NCBI GenBank assembly: GCA_049673305.1
Contig: JBATXM010000256.1
Span: forward strand, 55,963 to 119,962
DNA from: GCA-003244245 sp049673305
GTDB lineage: Bacteria; Actinomycetota; Actinomycetes; Mycobacteriales; Pseudonocardiaceae
Direction: 5' to 3'
Length of the DNA stretch: 64,000 nt
Each line of letters opens with the position of its first letter. Position 1 is the first letter of the stretch. Below are positions 8,447-16,973 of the stretch, in pieces. Position numbers and translations under genes: made by a program. The notes under the pieces were generated by a model. The model was not told where the DNA came from. It did no database searches and saw only the letters and a program-made list of their open reading frames with translations.

Positions 8447-9802
8447 TCACAGCTCGAGCAGGGTCTGCTCGAGGACTTCGGTCAGCGCGGGGTGCACGTA
8501 GAGGACGTCGTGGGCGAGTTGATCGACGCTCTGGCCGAGCATCATGGCCTGGAGCAGCGGTTGCAGCAGGATGGCGGCCTGCGGGCCGATGATGTGGGCG
8601 CCCAGGAGCGTCCGGGCGTGCGAGTCGGCGATGATCTTGACGAAGCTGGTGGTGTCTTCCAAGGCCCACCCGTAGGCGGTGTCCGCGTACTGGCGTACGG
8701 CAATCACGTGGTCGGCGCCGCGTTGGCGAGCCTGCCCTTCGGTGAGGCCAACGCTGGCGAGCTGTGGGTCGGAGAACACCGCGTGCGGGACGAGGGTGTG
8801 TGGCAACCGTCGGGGGGTGTCGGGGTGGGTGAGGTTGTGGGCCACGATGCGCGCCTCGGCGTTGGCCATGTGCTTGAGCTGGAAGTGGTTCGCGACATCG
8901 CCGAACGCCCACACGCCGGCAACCGTGGTCTGGTAGGTGTCATCGGTCACCAGATGGCCGTGCTCGTCGACGTCGAGTCCACCGGCGGCCACGTCGAGCA
9001 GGTCGGTGTTGGGGCGCCGTCCGGTCGCCACGAGCAGGGTGCTCGCTTCGAGCACCTCGAGCTGTCCTTCGCGCTCGATGGTGACTGATACACCTGCCGC
9101 GCGAGGGGAGACGGCGGTCACGGTGGTGTTGAGCAGGACGCGGAAGCGGCGCTGCGCCAGCTCGGTGAATCGAGCCGAGACCTGCTCGTCCTCGGCCATG
9201 AGTAGCCGGGGTCCGCGCTGCACAATGGTCACCTGGGCGCCGAACGCGCCGAAGACGTGGCCGAGTTCTGCGGCGACGAAACCACCGCCGATCACGATCA
9301 ACGAGGCGGGGATCTCAGCAACCCGCATGATCGTGTCTGAGGTGTGGAACGCGACCGTGTCGAGCCCGGGTATCGCCGGGAGGACCGGCCGGGCCCCCAC
9401 CGCCACGACGACCTGGCGCCCGGTCAGTCGCTCGCCACCGACCTCGAGCACCCGGGGGGCGACGAATCGAGCCGTGGTGGGGTAGACGTCGATCCCGTTG
9501 CGACGCCGATAGTCGACCGCGCGCTCGTGCAGCGGATCGAGCCGCCCGAACACCCGGGTGCGGATGGCCGGCCAGTCAACCCGGTCCAGGGTCGCGTGCA
9601 CCCCGAGTCGCTGGGCCTCGGTGACGGCGCGGACGGCGTCGGCGGCCACCACGAGCATCTTCGAGGGGATGCACCCACGGTTGAGGCAGGTCCCACCGAA
9701 GCGATCAGGCTCGATGATCGCCGCTCGCAGGTGGCCGAGCTCAGGACCCAGCAGCATGTTGCCGCTCCCGGCGCCAACAACGACCAGGTCATAGCTCTTC
9801 AC
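8447..9802 (-). CDS. mtr: mycothione reductase
   Basis: An FAD-dependent disulfide reductase that reduces mycothione (oxidised mycothiol) with NADPH, keeping the actinobacterial thiol pool reduced. The 451-residue product has the N-terminal FAD motif VVGAGSGN, the redox-active disulfide GGTCLNRGCIPSKM (about residues 36-50), a second dinucleotide motif VIGGGFVAAELG, and the C-terminal HPALTEVLEQTL with the catalytic His-Glu. It begins 60 bp after the EF-hand gene and may be the last gene of the terpene/isoprenoid gene train. Confidence 0.92.
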   Translation of the reverse strand: MKSYDLVVVGAGSGNMLLGPELGHLRAAIIEPDRFGGTCLNRGCIPSKMLVVAADAVRAVTEAQRLGVHATLDRVDWPAIRTRVFGRLDPLHERAVDYRRRNGIDVYPTTARFVAPRVLEVGGERLTGRQVVVAVGARPVLPAIPGLDTVAFHTSDTIMRVAEIPASLIVIGGGFVAAELGHVFGAFGAQVTIVQRGPRLLMAEDEQVSARFTELAQRRFRVLLNTTVTAVSPRAAGVSVTIEREGQLEVLEASTLLVATGRRPNTDLLDVAAGGLDVDEHGHLVTDDTYQTTVAGVWAFGDVANHFQLKHMANAEARIVAHNLTHPDTPRRLPHTLVPHAVFSDPQLASVGLTEGQARQRGADHVIAVRQYADTAYGWALEDTTSFVKIIADSHARTLLGAHIIGPQAAILLQPLLQAMMLGQSVDQLAHDVLYVHPALTEVLEQTLLEL

Positions 9803-9862
9803 GTGCCCTCCGTGGGTTTGTGAGTGACTCTACTGTTGCCGAGTTCGTCTCAGAGCTGGGCG

Positions 9863-10396
9863 TTACTCGAAGTACAGGCTTCCTGGAGCCGTCAGGTCGG
9901 TGCCGGAGTGGAAGAACTCCCGCACCGACCTGACGTACTCCTGGCGGGAAATACGCCCGTCCCCGTCCGTGTCCAACGCGGCGAACCTATCCATCGCGTG
10001 GGGGGCGGTGATCCCCGAGGCTTGCAGGAACTGCGCGAACTCCTCCTTGTTGATCTCGTTGTCGTCGTCGTTGTCCATGATATCGACGATGGCGTGCGGA
10101 ATACCCTCGACCATGTTGAACCGGCTGGTGTCGACGCTCGCCGCGCGGTTCGCCGCGATGTACTCGTCTTTCGTAAGGTGCTGGCTGCGGTTCGCATGCC
10201 GCAGCAGCTCCAGCCAGTACATCTGGTACGTCACCTGAAGCGTTTGGCCCTTGCGCTCATCCTTATCGATGTTGAATGCAGCGAGGTACCGGTCGACGAT
10301 GCGCTGGTAATCGACCCACTCGACGTATCCGTCGTTGTTGGCGTCCGTGGCGTTGAATAACTTCTCCAGCTTGCGCTTGATCGCGTCGGCGGTCAT
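9863..10396 (-). CDS. calerythrin-like EF-hand calcium-binding protein
   Basis: A 177-residue cytoplasmic calcium binder with the sarcoplasmic-binding-protein/calerythrin layout. Canonical EF-hand loops are visible in DANNDGYVEWVDY (first), DNDDDNEINKEEF (third) and DTDGDGRISRQEY (fourth); the second, around residues 60-75, is degenerate, as in calerythrin. The ATG at 10396 has AAGGA upstream; a longer frame reaching into ispG has low-complexity sequence and is rejected. It lies 28 bp downstream of ispG. The connection to isoprenoid genes is positional only. Confidence 0.88.
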   Translation of the reverse strand: MTADAIKRKLEKLFNATDANNDGYVEWVDYQRIVDRYLAAFNIDKDERKGQTLQVTYQMYWLELLRHANRSQHLTKDEYIAANRAASVDTSRFNMVEGIPHAIVDIMDNDDDNEINKEEFAQFLQASGITAPHAMDRFAALDTDGDGRISRQEYVRSVREFFHSGTDLTAPGSLYFE

Positions 10397-10424
10397 GTTT
10401 GGCGTCCTTTCGAGGAAGTCGACA

Positions 10425-11561
10425 TCAGGTGGTCGGAGTCGATCCGTATCGCGCCACAGCTTCGTCGAGGAGTGTTTGGACGATCTGGTGTTCGGGGACG
10501 GTTTTGATGACTTCGCCGTGGACGAAGATTTGGCCTTTGCCGTTGCCGGAGGAGACGCCGAGGTCGGCTTCGCGGGCTTCACCGGGGCCGTTGACCACGC
10601 AGCCCATGACGGCGATGCGCAGTGGGACGGGGAAACCTTCGAATGCGGCGGTGACTTGTTCGGCGAGGGCGTAGACGTCGACCTGGGCGCGCCCGCAGGA
10701 GGGGCAGGACACGATCTCTAGCTGGCGGGGTCGCAAACCGAGTGATTGGAGGATCTGGTTGCCGACTTTGACTTCCTCGACGGGTGGGGCGGACAGTGAG
10801 ACGCGGATGGTGTCGCCGATTCCTTCGGCGAGCAGGACGCCGAAGGCGACGGCGGATTTGATGGTGCCTGGGAAGCGTGGTCCGGCTTCGGTGACGCCCA
10901 GGTGCAGCGGGTAGTCGCAGCGCGCGGCCAGCTGGCGGTAGGCGGCGATCATGATGAGTGGGTTGTGGTGCTTGACGGAGATCTTGAGATCGCGGAATCC
11001 GTGTTCTTCGAACAGGGAGCATTCCCAGAGGGCGGATTCGACCAGTGCTTCGGGGGTGGCGTGGCCGTGGGTGGCCAGCAGTCGAGGGTCCAGGGAGCCG
11101 GCGTTGACGCCGATCCGGATTGGCACGTTAGCGCTTGCGGCGGCGTGCGCGATCTGTTTGATTTTGTCGTCGAATTTTTTGATGTTGCCGGGGTTGACGC
11201 GGACAGCGGCGCAGCCGGCGTCGATCGCGGCGAAGACGTATCGGGGTTGGAAGTGGATGTCGGCGATGACGGGGATCTGCGATTTGGCGGCGATGGCGGG
11301 TAGGGCGTCGGCGTCGTCCTGACTGGGGACCGCGACCCGCACGATGTTGCACCCGGCTGCGGTGAGTTCGGCGATCTGCTGCAGGGTGGCGTCGATATCG
11401 GCGGTGCGGGTGGTGGTCATGGACTGGACCGAGACGGGCGCGTCACCGCCGACGGGCACGTTACCGACCATGATCTGGCGGGATGCCCGGCGCAGTGAAG
11501 CCGGCGGGGCTGGAAGGGTCGGCAGGGTCGGTGTTGGCATGCCCAGGTGCACAGGTGTCAT
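10425..11561 (-). CDS. ispG: 4-hydroxy-3-methylbut-2-enyl diphosphate synthase (IspG/GcpE)
   Basis: IspG converts MEcPP to HMBPP, the sixth MEP-pathway step, using a [4Fe-4S] cluster. The 378-residue product has the TIM-barrel part (VSVQSMTTTRTAD, VIADIHFQPRYV, RVNPGNIKKFDDK) and the C-terminal cluster domain with SCPSCGR and AVMGCVVNGPGEA, giving the three cysteine ligands. Its ATG overlaps the stop of the dxs remnant by one base (TGATG). Since actinobacteria normally have ispG in a dxr-ispG locus, this may be a second, cluster-dedicated copy; that is inference. Confidence 0.95.
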   Translation of the reverse strand: MTPVHLGMPTPTLPTLPAPPASLRRASRQIMVGNVPVGGDAPVSVQSMTTTRTADIDATLQQIAELTAAGCNIVRVAVPSQDDADALPAIAAKSQIPVIADIHFQPRYVFAAIDAGCAAVRVNPGNIKKFDDKIKQIAHAAASANVPIRIGVNAGSLDPRLLATHGHATPEALVESALWECSLFEEHGFRDLKISVKHHNPLIMIAAYRQLAARCDYPLHLGVTEAGPRFPGTIKSAVAFGVLLAEGIGDTIRVSLSAPPVEEVKVGNQILQSLGLRPRQLEIVSCPSCGRAQVDVYALAEQVTAAFEGFPVPLRIAVMGCVVNGPGEAREADLGVSSGNGKGQIFVHGEVIKTVPEHQIVQTLLDEAVARYGSTPTT

Positions 11562-12483
11562 CAGATCTCCTTGGGGGTGACCTTCCCGCGGTGTGTGCTG
11601 GCGAGTCGTTTGAGGACGGCGGTGGCGATGCCGAGGGCATCCAGGGCGTGGGCGCGCAGGATCTGATCGCGGGAGGCGTGCGGCAGGAACCGGGGTGGCA
11701 GAGCGAAGATGGCCGCGCAGGTGTCCGCGCCGACGGCGGCCAGCGCCTGGGCGATCCGGGCGCCGAGCGCGCCGGTCGTCGTGGTGTCCTCCACGGCTAG
11801 CACCAGTCGGTGCGCACCCGCCAGCGTGAGCAGGGCCGGGTCCAGGGGCGCGATCCAGCGTGGATCGACCACGGTGACCGGCACGTCATGGGCGGCGAGC
11901 TCGTCGGCGGCGGCCAGGCAGGGACCGGCCAACGGTCCGACGGCGACCAGCAAGCCCAGGGCGCCGGGATCGTCACGGAGAATGTCGCACTGCCCGATCC
12001 TGCCGAGGGCGGGGAGGTCTGGGCCTGCGGTGGCCTTCGGATAGCGGATCACGGTGGGCCCGTCGGTGATGTCGAGGGCCTCGCGGAGCAGCTCGCGCAA
12101 CCGTGCGCAGTTCCGGGGCGCGGCCAGCCGCAGCCCGGGCACCACCGGCAGGAGACAAGCGTCCCAGACTTGCCCTGCGCGGGGTAGCCGGACAGGCCAC
12201 CGGCTTGGCGCAGCGAGTCGAACTCGGCGCGCCGGCCGGTGAGGATCTTGTGCACGTAGGCCTGATGCCCGGTGTCGAACAGCAGCACATCCCGGGGTGA
12301 GTCGAACACCCGGTGCGCGGCGATGGTCAACTCGACCACACCCAGGTTCGGTCCCAGGTGCCCACCCACTCCGGACACCTTGTCAATCAGAAAGGCGCGG
12401 ATCTCTTGTGCCAGAACAACAAGCGCCGCGGCGGACAATTCTTTGAGGTCGGGTGGCCCGGTGATGCTGCCGAGCAGGCTCAT
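11561..12483 (-). pseudogene. dxs: 1-deoxy-D-xylulose-5-phosphate synthase remnant (internal deletion)
   Basis: DXS makes DXP from pyruvate and glyceraldehyde-3-phosphate. The 5' part encodes a normal N-terminus (LLGSITGPPDLKELS, VGGHLGPNLGVVELT, LLFDTGHQAYVHKIL, GGLSGYPAQGKS). Near 12145-12170 it jumps, in another frame, to LPVVPGLRLAAPR, which belongs about 300 residues later. The rest is a good C-terminal transketolase domain ending at 11561. The lost middle includes most of the thiamine-diphosphate and pyrimidine-binding parts, so it cannot be an active DXS. Both ends keep operon-type overlaps: ATGA with ispH, TGATG with ispG. The 194-residue C-terminal ORF has a GTG at 12145 and could still be translated. 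Confidence 0.85.
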
Positions 12484-13439
12484 GATCGCCGGACCGTGGC
12501 GGGCAGGGTGAAGTGGACGGTTTCGCGAGTGGTTTCGCGTTCGATCACGGTGATCGGGCCGAGCGCGGCCAGGGCGGCGATGACGGCGTCGACCAGCCGG
12601 GGCGGGGCCGAGGCACCAGCGGTTAACCCGACCACGCGAACCCCGTCCAGCCATTCCGGGCGGATGTCGCCGGGATCGTCGATGAGATAGCTGGGCGTGC
12701 CGTGGCGGTGCGCGAGCTCCACCAACCGCACGGAGTTCGACGAGTTCGTCGAGCCGACCACGAGCACCAGATCCGACTCCTCGGCGATCGCTGTGAGCGC
12801 GTCCTGGCGGTTCGTCGTGGCGTAACAGATATCGTCGGACGCCGGGCCCCGCAACGCGGGAAACCGGGCCCGTAGCGCCTCGACGATCTCGGTCGTCTCG
12901 TCCACGGCCAGGGTGGTCTGGGTCAGATACGACACCCGTGACGGGTCGGTGACCTCCAGCTGGGCGGCCTCCTCGGCGGTCTGCACCAGGATCGTCCGGT
13001 CCGGGGCCTCACCCAGGGTGCCCTCGACCTCCTCGTGCCCGGCGTGGCCGATCAGGACCACGGTGTCACCACGGGCGGCGAACCGGCGGGCCTCGGCATG
13101 CACTTTCGTCACCAGGGGGCACGTCGCGTCAATCACCTCCAGCCCCCGGCTGGCGGCCTCGGCCCACACCGCAGGGGAGACTCCGTGGGCGGAGAACACC
13201 ACCGTGGCCCCGTCCGGAACGTCATCCAGCTCATCGACGAACACCGCGCCGCTCGCCTGAAGATCGGCCACCACGTGGATGTTGTGCACGATCTGCTTGC
13301 GTACGTAGATCGGGCCGCCGCGTTGGTCCAGCAACCGCTCCACCACCGCGATGGCGCGCTCCACCCCAGCACAGAACGACCGCGGTGCGGCCAGCAGGAC
13401 GGTGCGTGCTCCAGCCGGGTTGTTCGCGGTGACAGACAT
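12480..13439 (-). CDS. ispH: 4-hydroxy-3-methylbut-2-enyl diphosphate reductase (IspH/LytB)
   Basis: IspH is the last MEP-pathway enzyme, reducing HMBPP to IPP and DMAPP through a [4Fe-4S] cluster. The 319-residue product has the three cluster cysteines in PRSFCAGVERA, IDATCPLVTKVH and DDICYATTNRQ, plus FSAHGVSP, IGHAGHEEVEGT and GSTNSSNSVRL. AGGAGG is 8 nt upstream of the ATG. It lies 29 bp after the prenyl synthase. As with ispG, it probably supplies C5 units to the adjacent terpene cyclases. Confidence 0.95.
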   Translation of the reverse strand: MSVTANNPAGARTVLLAAPRSFCAGVERAIAVVERLLDQRGGPIYVRKQIVHNIHVVADLQASGAVFVDELDDVPDGATVVFSAHGVSPAVWAEAASRGLEVIDATCPLVTKVHAEARRFAARGDTVVLIGHAGHEEVEGTLGEAPDRTILVQTAEEAAQLEVTDPSRVSYLTQTTLAVDETTEIVEALRARFPALRGPASDDICYATTNRQDALTAIAEESDLVLVVGSTNSSNSVRLVELAHRHGTPSYLIDDPGDIRPEWLDGVRVVGLTAGASAPPRLVDAVIAALAALGPITVIERETTRETVHFTLPATVRRS

Positions 13440-13468
13440 CTGCGGTGCCTCCTGCGACTCGACGGAGC

Positions 13469-14533
13469 TCAGTGGTCACGGTGGGTGGCTAACCGGGCCA
13501 GCGCGCCCAACTCTGCGGCGGCTCGTTGCATCGGGTGGGCTGAGCACAGGGCGTGTATCGCCTGTTCGAGCTGGTCGTCAACCTGAGTCTGGCTCCAAGC
13601 GCGCCCGCCTGCGGTGTCGATCAGCGCTGCGGCGTGGACCAGGTCGGTATCAGAGAGCGGCGCCTCGCGGTGGTAGAGCTCGGCCAGCTCATGCCCGGTC
13701 GGGGTGCCTGAGTTCAGGGCGGCCACCACCGGCAGGGACTTCTTACGGCTGCGCAGGTCGGAGTAGACGGGCTTGCCGGTGACAGCCGGGTCTCCCCAGA
13801 TGCCCAGTAGGTCGTCCACGTGCTGGAACGCCAAGCCCAGATGCTGACCGAAGCCGCGCAGATACTGGACCTGAGCGGGGCTGCCACCTCCGAAAAAAGC
13901 GCCCATTGCACAGGCGCAGGCGATCAAGGAACCAGTCTTTTTCCCCACCATGTTCAGGCATTCGGCCAGCTCGACCTGGCCGCGTTGCTCGAAGGCCAGG
14001 TCCGTGCTCTGGCCGTCCACCAGATCTTGCACAGTGGCCGTGAGCATCCGTATCCCACTTGTGGCCCCCGGATGCTCGCTGCCGGCGAGCAGACCCAAGG
14101 CCAACGTCAGCAACGCGTCCCCAGCAAGAATCGCCGCGTTGAGCCCGAACACGCGCCACGCCGTGGGGCGGTGGCGGCGGGTGATGTCCTTGTCCAGCAC
14201 GTCATCGTGCACCAGCGAGAAGTTGTGCACCAGCTCCACTGCCGCGGCGGCCGGCACCGCGTCGGCCGCAACCCCGCCGACGGCCTGAGCGCTCAGCAGT
14301 AACAATGTGGGGCGGATCGCTTTGCCCGCAATGCCCTTTTCTGAGCCCTTTTTTGGGACCACGTATGGCTGGCCATGCTCGTTCCACCAGCCACAGTGGT
14401 AGCCAGCGATGCGCCGCATCGAGGCGGGCAGCGTATCGACCGCCGCGCGCAGAGCGGGTTCGACAGTAGCTCGGCTCCACGCCAGCACCTCGCGCGCCGA
14501 TCGGCCCTCGGTCGTCACTCCCATGGTGGTCAT
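13469..14533 (-). CDS. polyprenyl diphosphate synthase
   Basis: A trans-prenyltransferase of 354 residues condensing IPP with allylic diphosphates. The first aspartate-rich motif is DDVLD (in LVHDDVLDKDITRRHRP), and the second region reads DDLLGIWGD, with G replacing the last D of the usual DDxxD. GKAIRPTLLLLSA and FEQRGQ are also present. Chain length (GPP, FPP or GGPP) cannot be fixed; the neighbours need GPP (MIB) and FPP (geosmin). Its ATG overlaps the stop of encapsulin shell 1 (ATGA). Prenyl synthases are one of the cargo types linked to family 2 encapsulins. Confidence 0.88.
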   Translation of the reverse strand: MTTMGVTTEGRSAREVLAWSRATVEPALRAAVDTLPASMRRIAGYHCGWWNEHGQPYVVPKKGSEKGIAGKAIRPTLLLLSAQAVGGVAADAVPAAAAVELVHNFSLVHDDVLDKDITRRHRPTAWRVFGLNAAILAGDALLTLALGLLAGSEHPGATSGIRMLTATVQDLVDGQSTDLAFEQRGQVELAECLNMVGKKTGSLIACACAMGAFFGGGSPAQVQYLRGFGQHLGLAFQHVDDLLGIWGDPAVTGKPVYSDLRSRKKSLPVVAALNSGTPTGHELAELYHREAPLSDTDLVHAAALIDTAGGRAWSQTQVDDQLEQAIHALCSAHPMQRAAAELGALARLATHRDH

Positions 14534-15945
14534 GATCTTTCCCTCTCCTCATATCGGCCTATTTCGACGTTGTCGAGTATGCCGAGCGCGTCGGGAACCA
14601 GGACGGCCGCAGAGTAATAGGCGCTGACCAAGTATGAGATGATCGCCTTGTCGTTGATCCCCATGAAGCGGACGTTCAGTCCGGGCTGGACTTCATCGGG
14701 GATGCCGGTCTGATACAGGCCAACCACGCCTTCGTCGTCCACGCCAGTACGGAGCACAAGGATGGAGCTGACACGAGTCTGGGTAATGGGGATCTTGTTG
14801 CAGGGGAAAATTGGCACACTACGCCAGGACATCACCGTATGGCCGTCAATGTCGACATTCTGCGGATAGATACCTCGACGGTTGCATTCTCGACCAAAGG
14901 CCGCGATGGTGCGGGGATGGGCCAGGAAGAACTTCGACTTCCTCCTTCGGGTGAGCAGTTCATCGAGGTCGTCTGGGGTGGGGGGCCCGGCGCGGGTGCT
15001 GATGCGCTGTTTGAGATCGGCGTTGTGCAGAAGCCCGAACTTGGGATTGTTCATCATCTCGTGTTCTTGCCGTTCCCGCACAGCCTCAATGGTCAACCGC
15101 AGCTGCTCTTCGACCTGGTTCATCGGGTTGTTGTACAGATCAGCCACCCGAGTGTGCACCCGCAGGACGGTCTGGGCCACGCTGAGCTCATATTCCCGGG
15201 GCGCGATCTCGTAATCGACGAAACTCGCCGCCAGCTCCGGCTCCCCTTCATGACCCGAGGTCAGCTCGATGGCAGCCTCGCCGTGCTTGTTCTGCGGCTT
15301 TCGGGAATTGGTTCGGAACCGCTCAAGGTGATCCCGCAACGTCTCAGATCGGCCGAATATTTCCTCAAACGCTTGCTGAGGCAACGTCAGCACCGTGCAG
15401 GGGGTCACCGCTCGGACGCTGTAGCCCCAGGTATCTTGGGACTCTAACCACTCCCGATTACCAAAATAGGCTCCGTCGACCAGCAAATCCAGCGCAGCCG
15501 GCTCGTCAAACTCCCCAGGACCGATCTTGTTGACCTTGCCGTGAACAATCAGGACCAGCTGATCAGCCGGCCGGCCCGCTTCCACGAGTGTGTCACCCGC
15601 CGCAAACTCGCGCTGCACGAACCGGGCCGCCAACGCATCCAGCACCTCGGCGTCATCAAAACCCCGCAGCATCGGCAACTTGCCCAGCTCGCCGGGAATG
15701 ACCCGCACTTCGGCCCCCGCCGTGGTGAACGTCACCCGACCGTCACCTATTGCATATGTCAACCGGCGGTTTACCCGATACGTCCCGCCCGAGACCTCCA
15801 CCCACGGCAACACCCGCAACAGCCACCGTGACGTGATCCCCTGCATCTGCGGCACGGACTTGGTCGTCGTCGCCAGTGTGCGGGCCGCAGCCGTGCTCAG
15901 GCTCAACCGTGACTGCTCGGCAACATCGACGTTCGGATCCGTCAT
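14530..15945 (-). CDS. family 2B encapsulin shell protein with cNMP-binding domain (shell 1)
   Basis: An HK97-fold nanocompartment shell protein of about 471 residues. The N-terminal arm carries LSLSTAAARTLATTTKS and ITSRWLLRVLPWVEV. A cyclic-nucleotide-binding domain is inserted at about residues 85-200 (MLRGFDDAEVLDALAARF, GKVNKIGPGEF). The shell core follows: YNNPMNQVEEQLRLTIEAVR, FLAHPRTIAAFGREC, GLYQTGIPDEVQPG and YLVSAYYSAAVLVPDALG. Often misannotated as a Crp/Fnr regulator, but there is no DNA-binding HTH. The ATG at 15945 is likely; a GTG at 15951 is in frame. It lies between the methyltransferase and the prenyl synthase. Confidence 0.85.
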   Translation of the reverse strand: MTDPNVDVAEQSRLSLSTAAARTLATTTKSVPQMQGITSRWLLRVLPWVEVSGGTYRVNRRLTYAIGDGRVTFTTAGAEVRVIPGELGKLPMLRGFDDAEVLDALAARFVQREFAAGDTLVEAGRPADQLVLIVHGKVNKIGPGEFDEPAALDLLVDGAYFGNREWLESQDTWGYSVRAVTPCTVLTLPQQAFEEIFGRSETLRDHLERFRTNSRKPQNKHGEAAIELTSGHEGEPELAASFVDYEIAPREYELSVAQTVLRVHTRVADLYNNPMNQVEEQLRLTIEAVRERQEHEMMNNPKFGLLHNADLKQRISTRAGPPTPDDLDELLTRRRKSKFFLAHPRTIAAFGRECNRRGIYPQNVDIDGHTVMSWRSVPIFPCNKIPITQTRVSSILVLRTGVDDEGVVGLYQTGIPDEVQPGLNVRFMGINDKAIISYLVSAYYSAAVLVPDALGILDNVEIGRYEERERS

Positions 15946-16041
15946 GGTCACCACACACCTCACCAATCTCGACACACTCAGCGGTTTCAACCGGTCTTGG
16001 CGACACTTCTGTTACGACACCTGCGGGTGATGCCGGTGAGG

Positions 16042-16905
16042 TCAGACCCGATCGGCGGCGATGAGCAGGTAGTGGAAACTTCCCTCGCGATACGCTGTCA
16101 GGAACGGGTCCTCGATCCCGGTGGCCACCGATGACTTCGCCCGCAGCTCCCAGTACGGGATGGTGTGGGCGGTCAGATCGATGACGTTGATCGGGACGAG
16201 ATTGTTGGCTGTCAGCGCCTTGAAATAGTCGCTCCTGGGGTGAATATTGCAGATGTAGTGCTCGTCAATCCGGCTCACCGCTCTGGATCGACCACCCGTC
16301 ACGTCGTTGTAACAGCCGGTGATGCAGACGTAACGGCCACCGTGCCCCAGCAGGCGGGAGAGCTCGGCGAAGAGCTGGAACAGGTCCACGTACATGGTGG
16401 TCTCGTTGGTCCAGATGCCCCGGCATGATCCCGTCTCGAAACCGGTGTCCAGCATGTTGCGGAAGTGGAACTTCACCTGATCGGCCACGCCCCGTTGCTC
16501 AGCCTGGTTGTTGGCGAAATCGACCTGGTATTCCGAGATTGTCACGCCGTCCACCCGGCAGCCGAAGCGTTGGTGGGCCATGAAGCTGGTACCGCCCCGG
16601 CCGGACCCGGCATCCAACAGCTGGTCACCGGGCGAGATGTCGCCGAGGTGGTCGAGGAGTAGGTTTGCCTGCACTGTCTCCAACCGGTGCATTTCCTCGA
16701 TGATCCGATCGTTCCGCGTATCGCTCGGGCCTTCCAGCACGGACGGCTCATACTCACCGATCCCGTAGTGGTGGTGGTATAGGCCGTCGACTTCACCGAG
16801 CCGCAGGTTGACCGGATCCTGCTGATTGTTGTTCCAGTACGCCGCAACGGATTTTTGATAGGCGGTGTGAAGTACAGTGGCGGCGGTAGGGGTGGTCGTG
16901 GTCAT
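16042..16905 (-). CDS. gppmt: geranyl diphosphate 2-C-methyltransferase
   Basis: A SAM-dependent methyltransferase that methylates C2 of geranyl diphosphate, giving the C11 substrate of MIB synthase. The 287-residue product has the SAM motif LLDAGSGRGGTSFMAHQRFG and the family-typical AYWNNNQQDPVNLRLGEVDG, VTISEYQVDFANNQA and FYLLIAADRV-like C-terminus (FHYLLIAADRV). The ATG at 16905 has an excellent ribosome-binding site (AGAAGGAGGT); the frame stays open upstream but lacks support. It directly follows the MIB synthase gene. Confidence 0.93.
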   Translation of the reverse strand: MTTTTPTAATVLHTAYQKSVAAYWNNNQQDPVNLRLGEVDGLYHHHYGIGEYEPSVLEGPSDTRNDRIIEEMHRLETVQANLLLDHLGDISPGDQLLDAGSGRGGTSFMAHQRFGCRVDGVTISEYQVDFANNQAEQRGVADQVKFHFRNMLDTGFETGSCRGIWTNETTMYVDLFQLFAELSRLLGHGGRYVCITGCYNDVTGGRSRAVSRIDEHYICNIHPRSDYFKALTANNLVPINVIDLTAHTIPYWELRAKSSVATGIEDPFLTAYREGSFHYLLIAADRV

Positions 16906-16973
16906 CGTGGACCTCCTTCTGTTTGTCGGGCCGAGTGTGTGGGGGCCGGTACCTATGCCGGTGCAGGGAACGT

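Noticed and set aside
9863..10582. Longer frame of the EF-hand gene
   Set aside because: The extra N-terminus is Ser/Lys/Pro low-complexity sequence read out of frame from ispG; the ATG at 10396 has a ribosome-binding site and gives the calerythrin length.
11561..12145. C-terminal dxs ORF as a complete gene
   Set aside because: Only the C-terminal transketolase part is present; the N-terminal piece of the same gene lies directly upstream in another frame, so it is one decayed gene.
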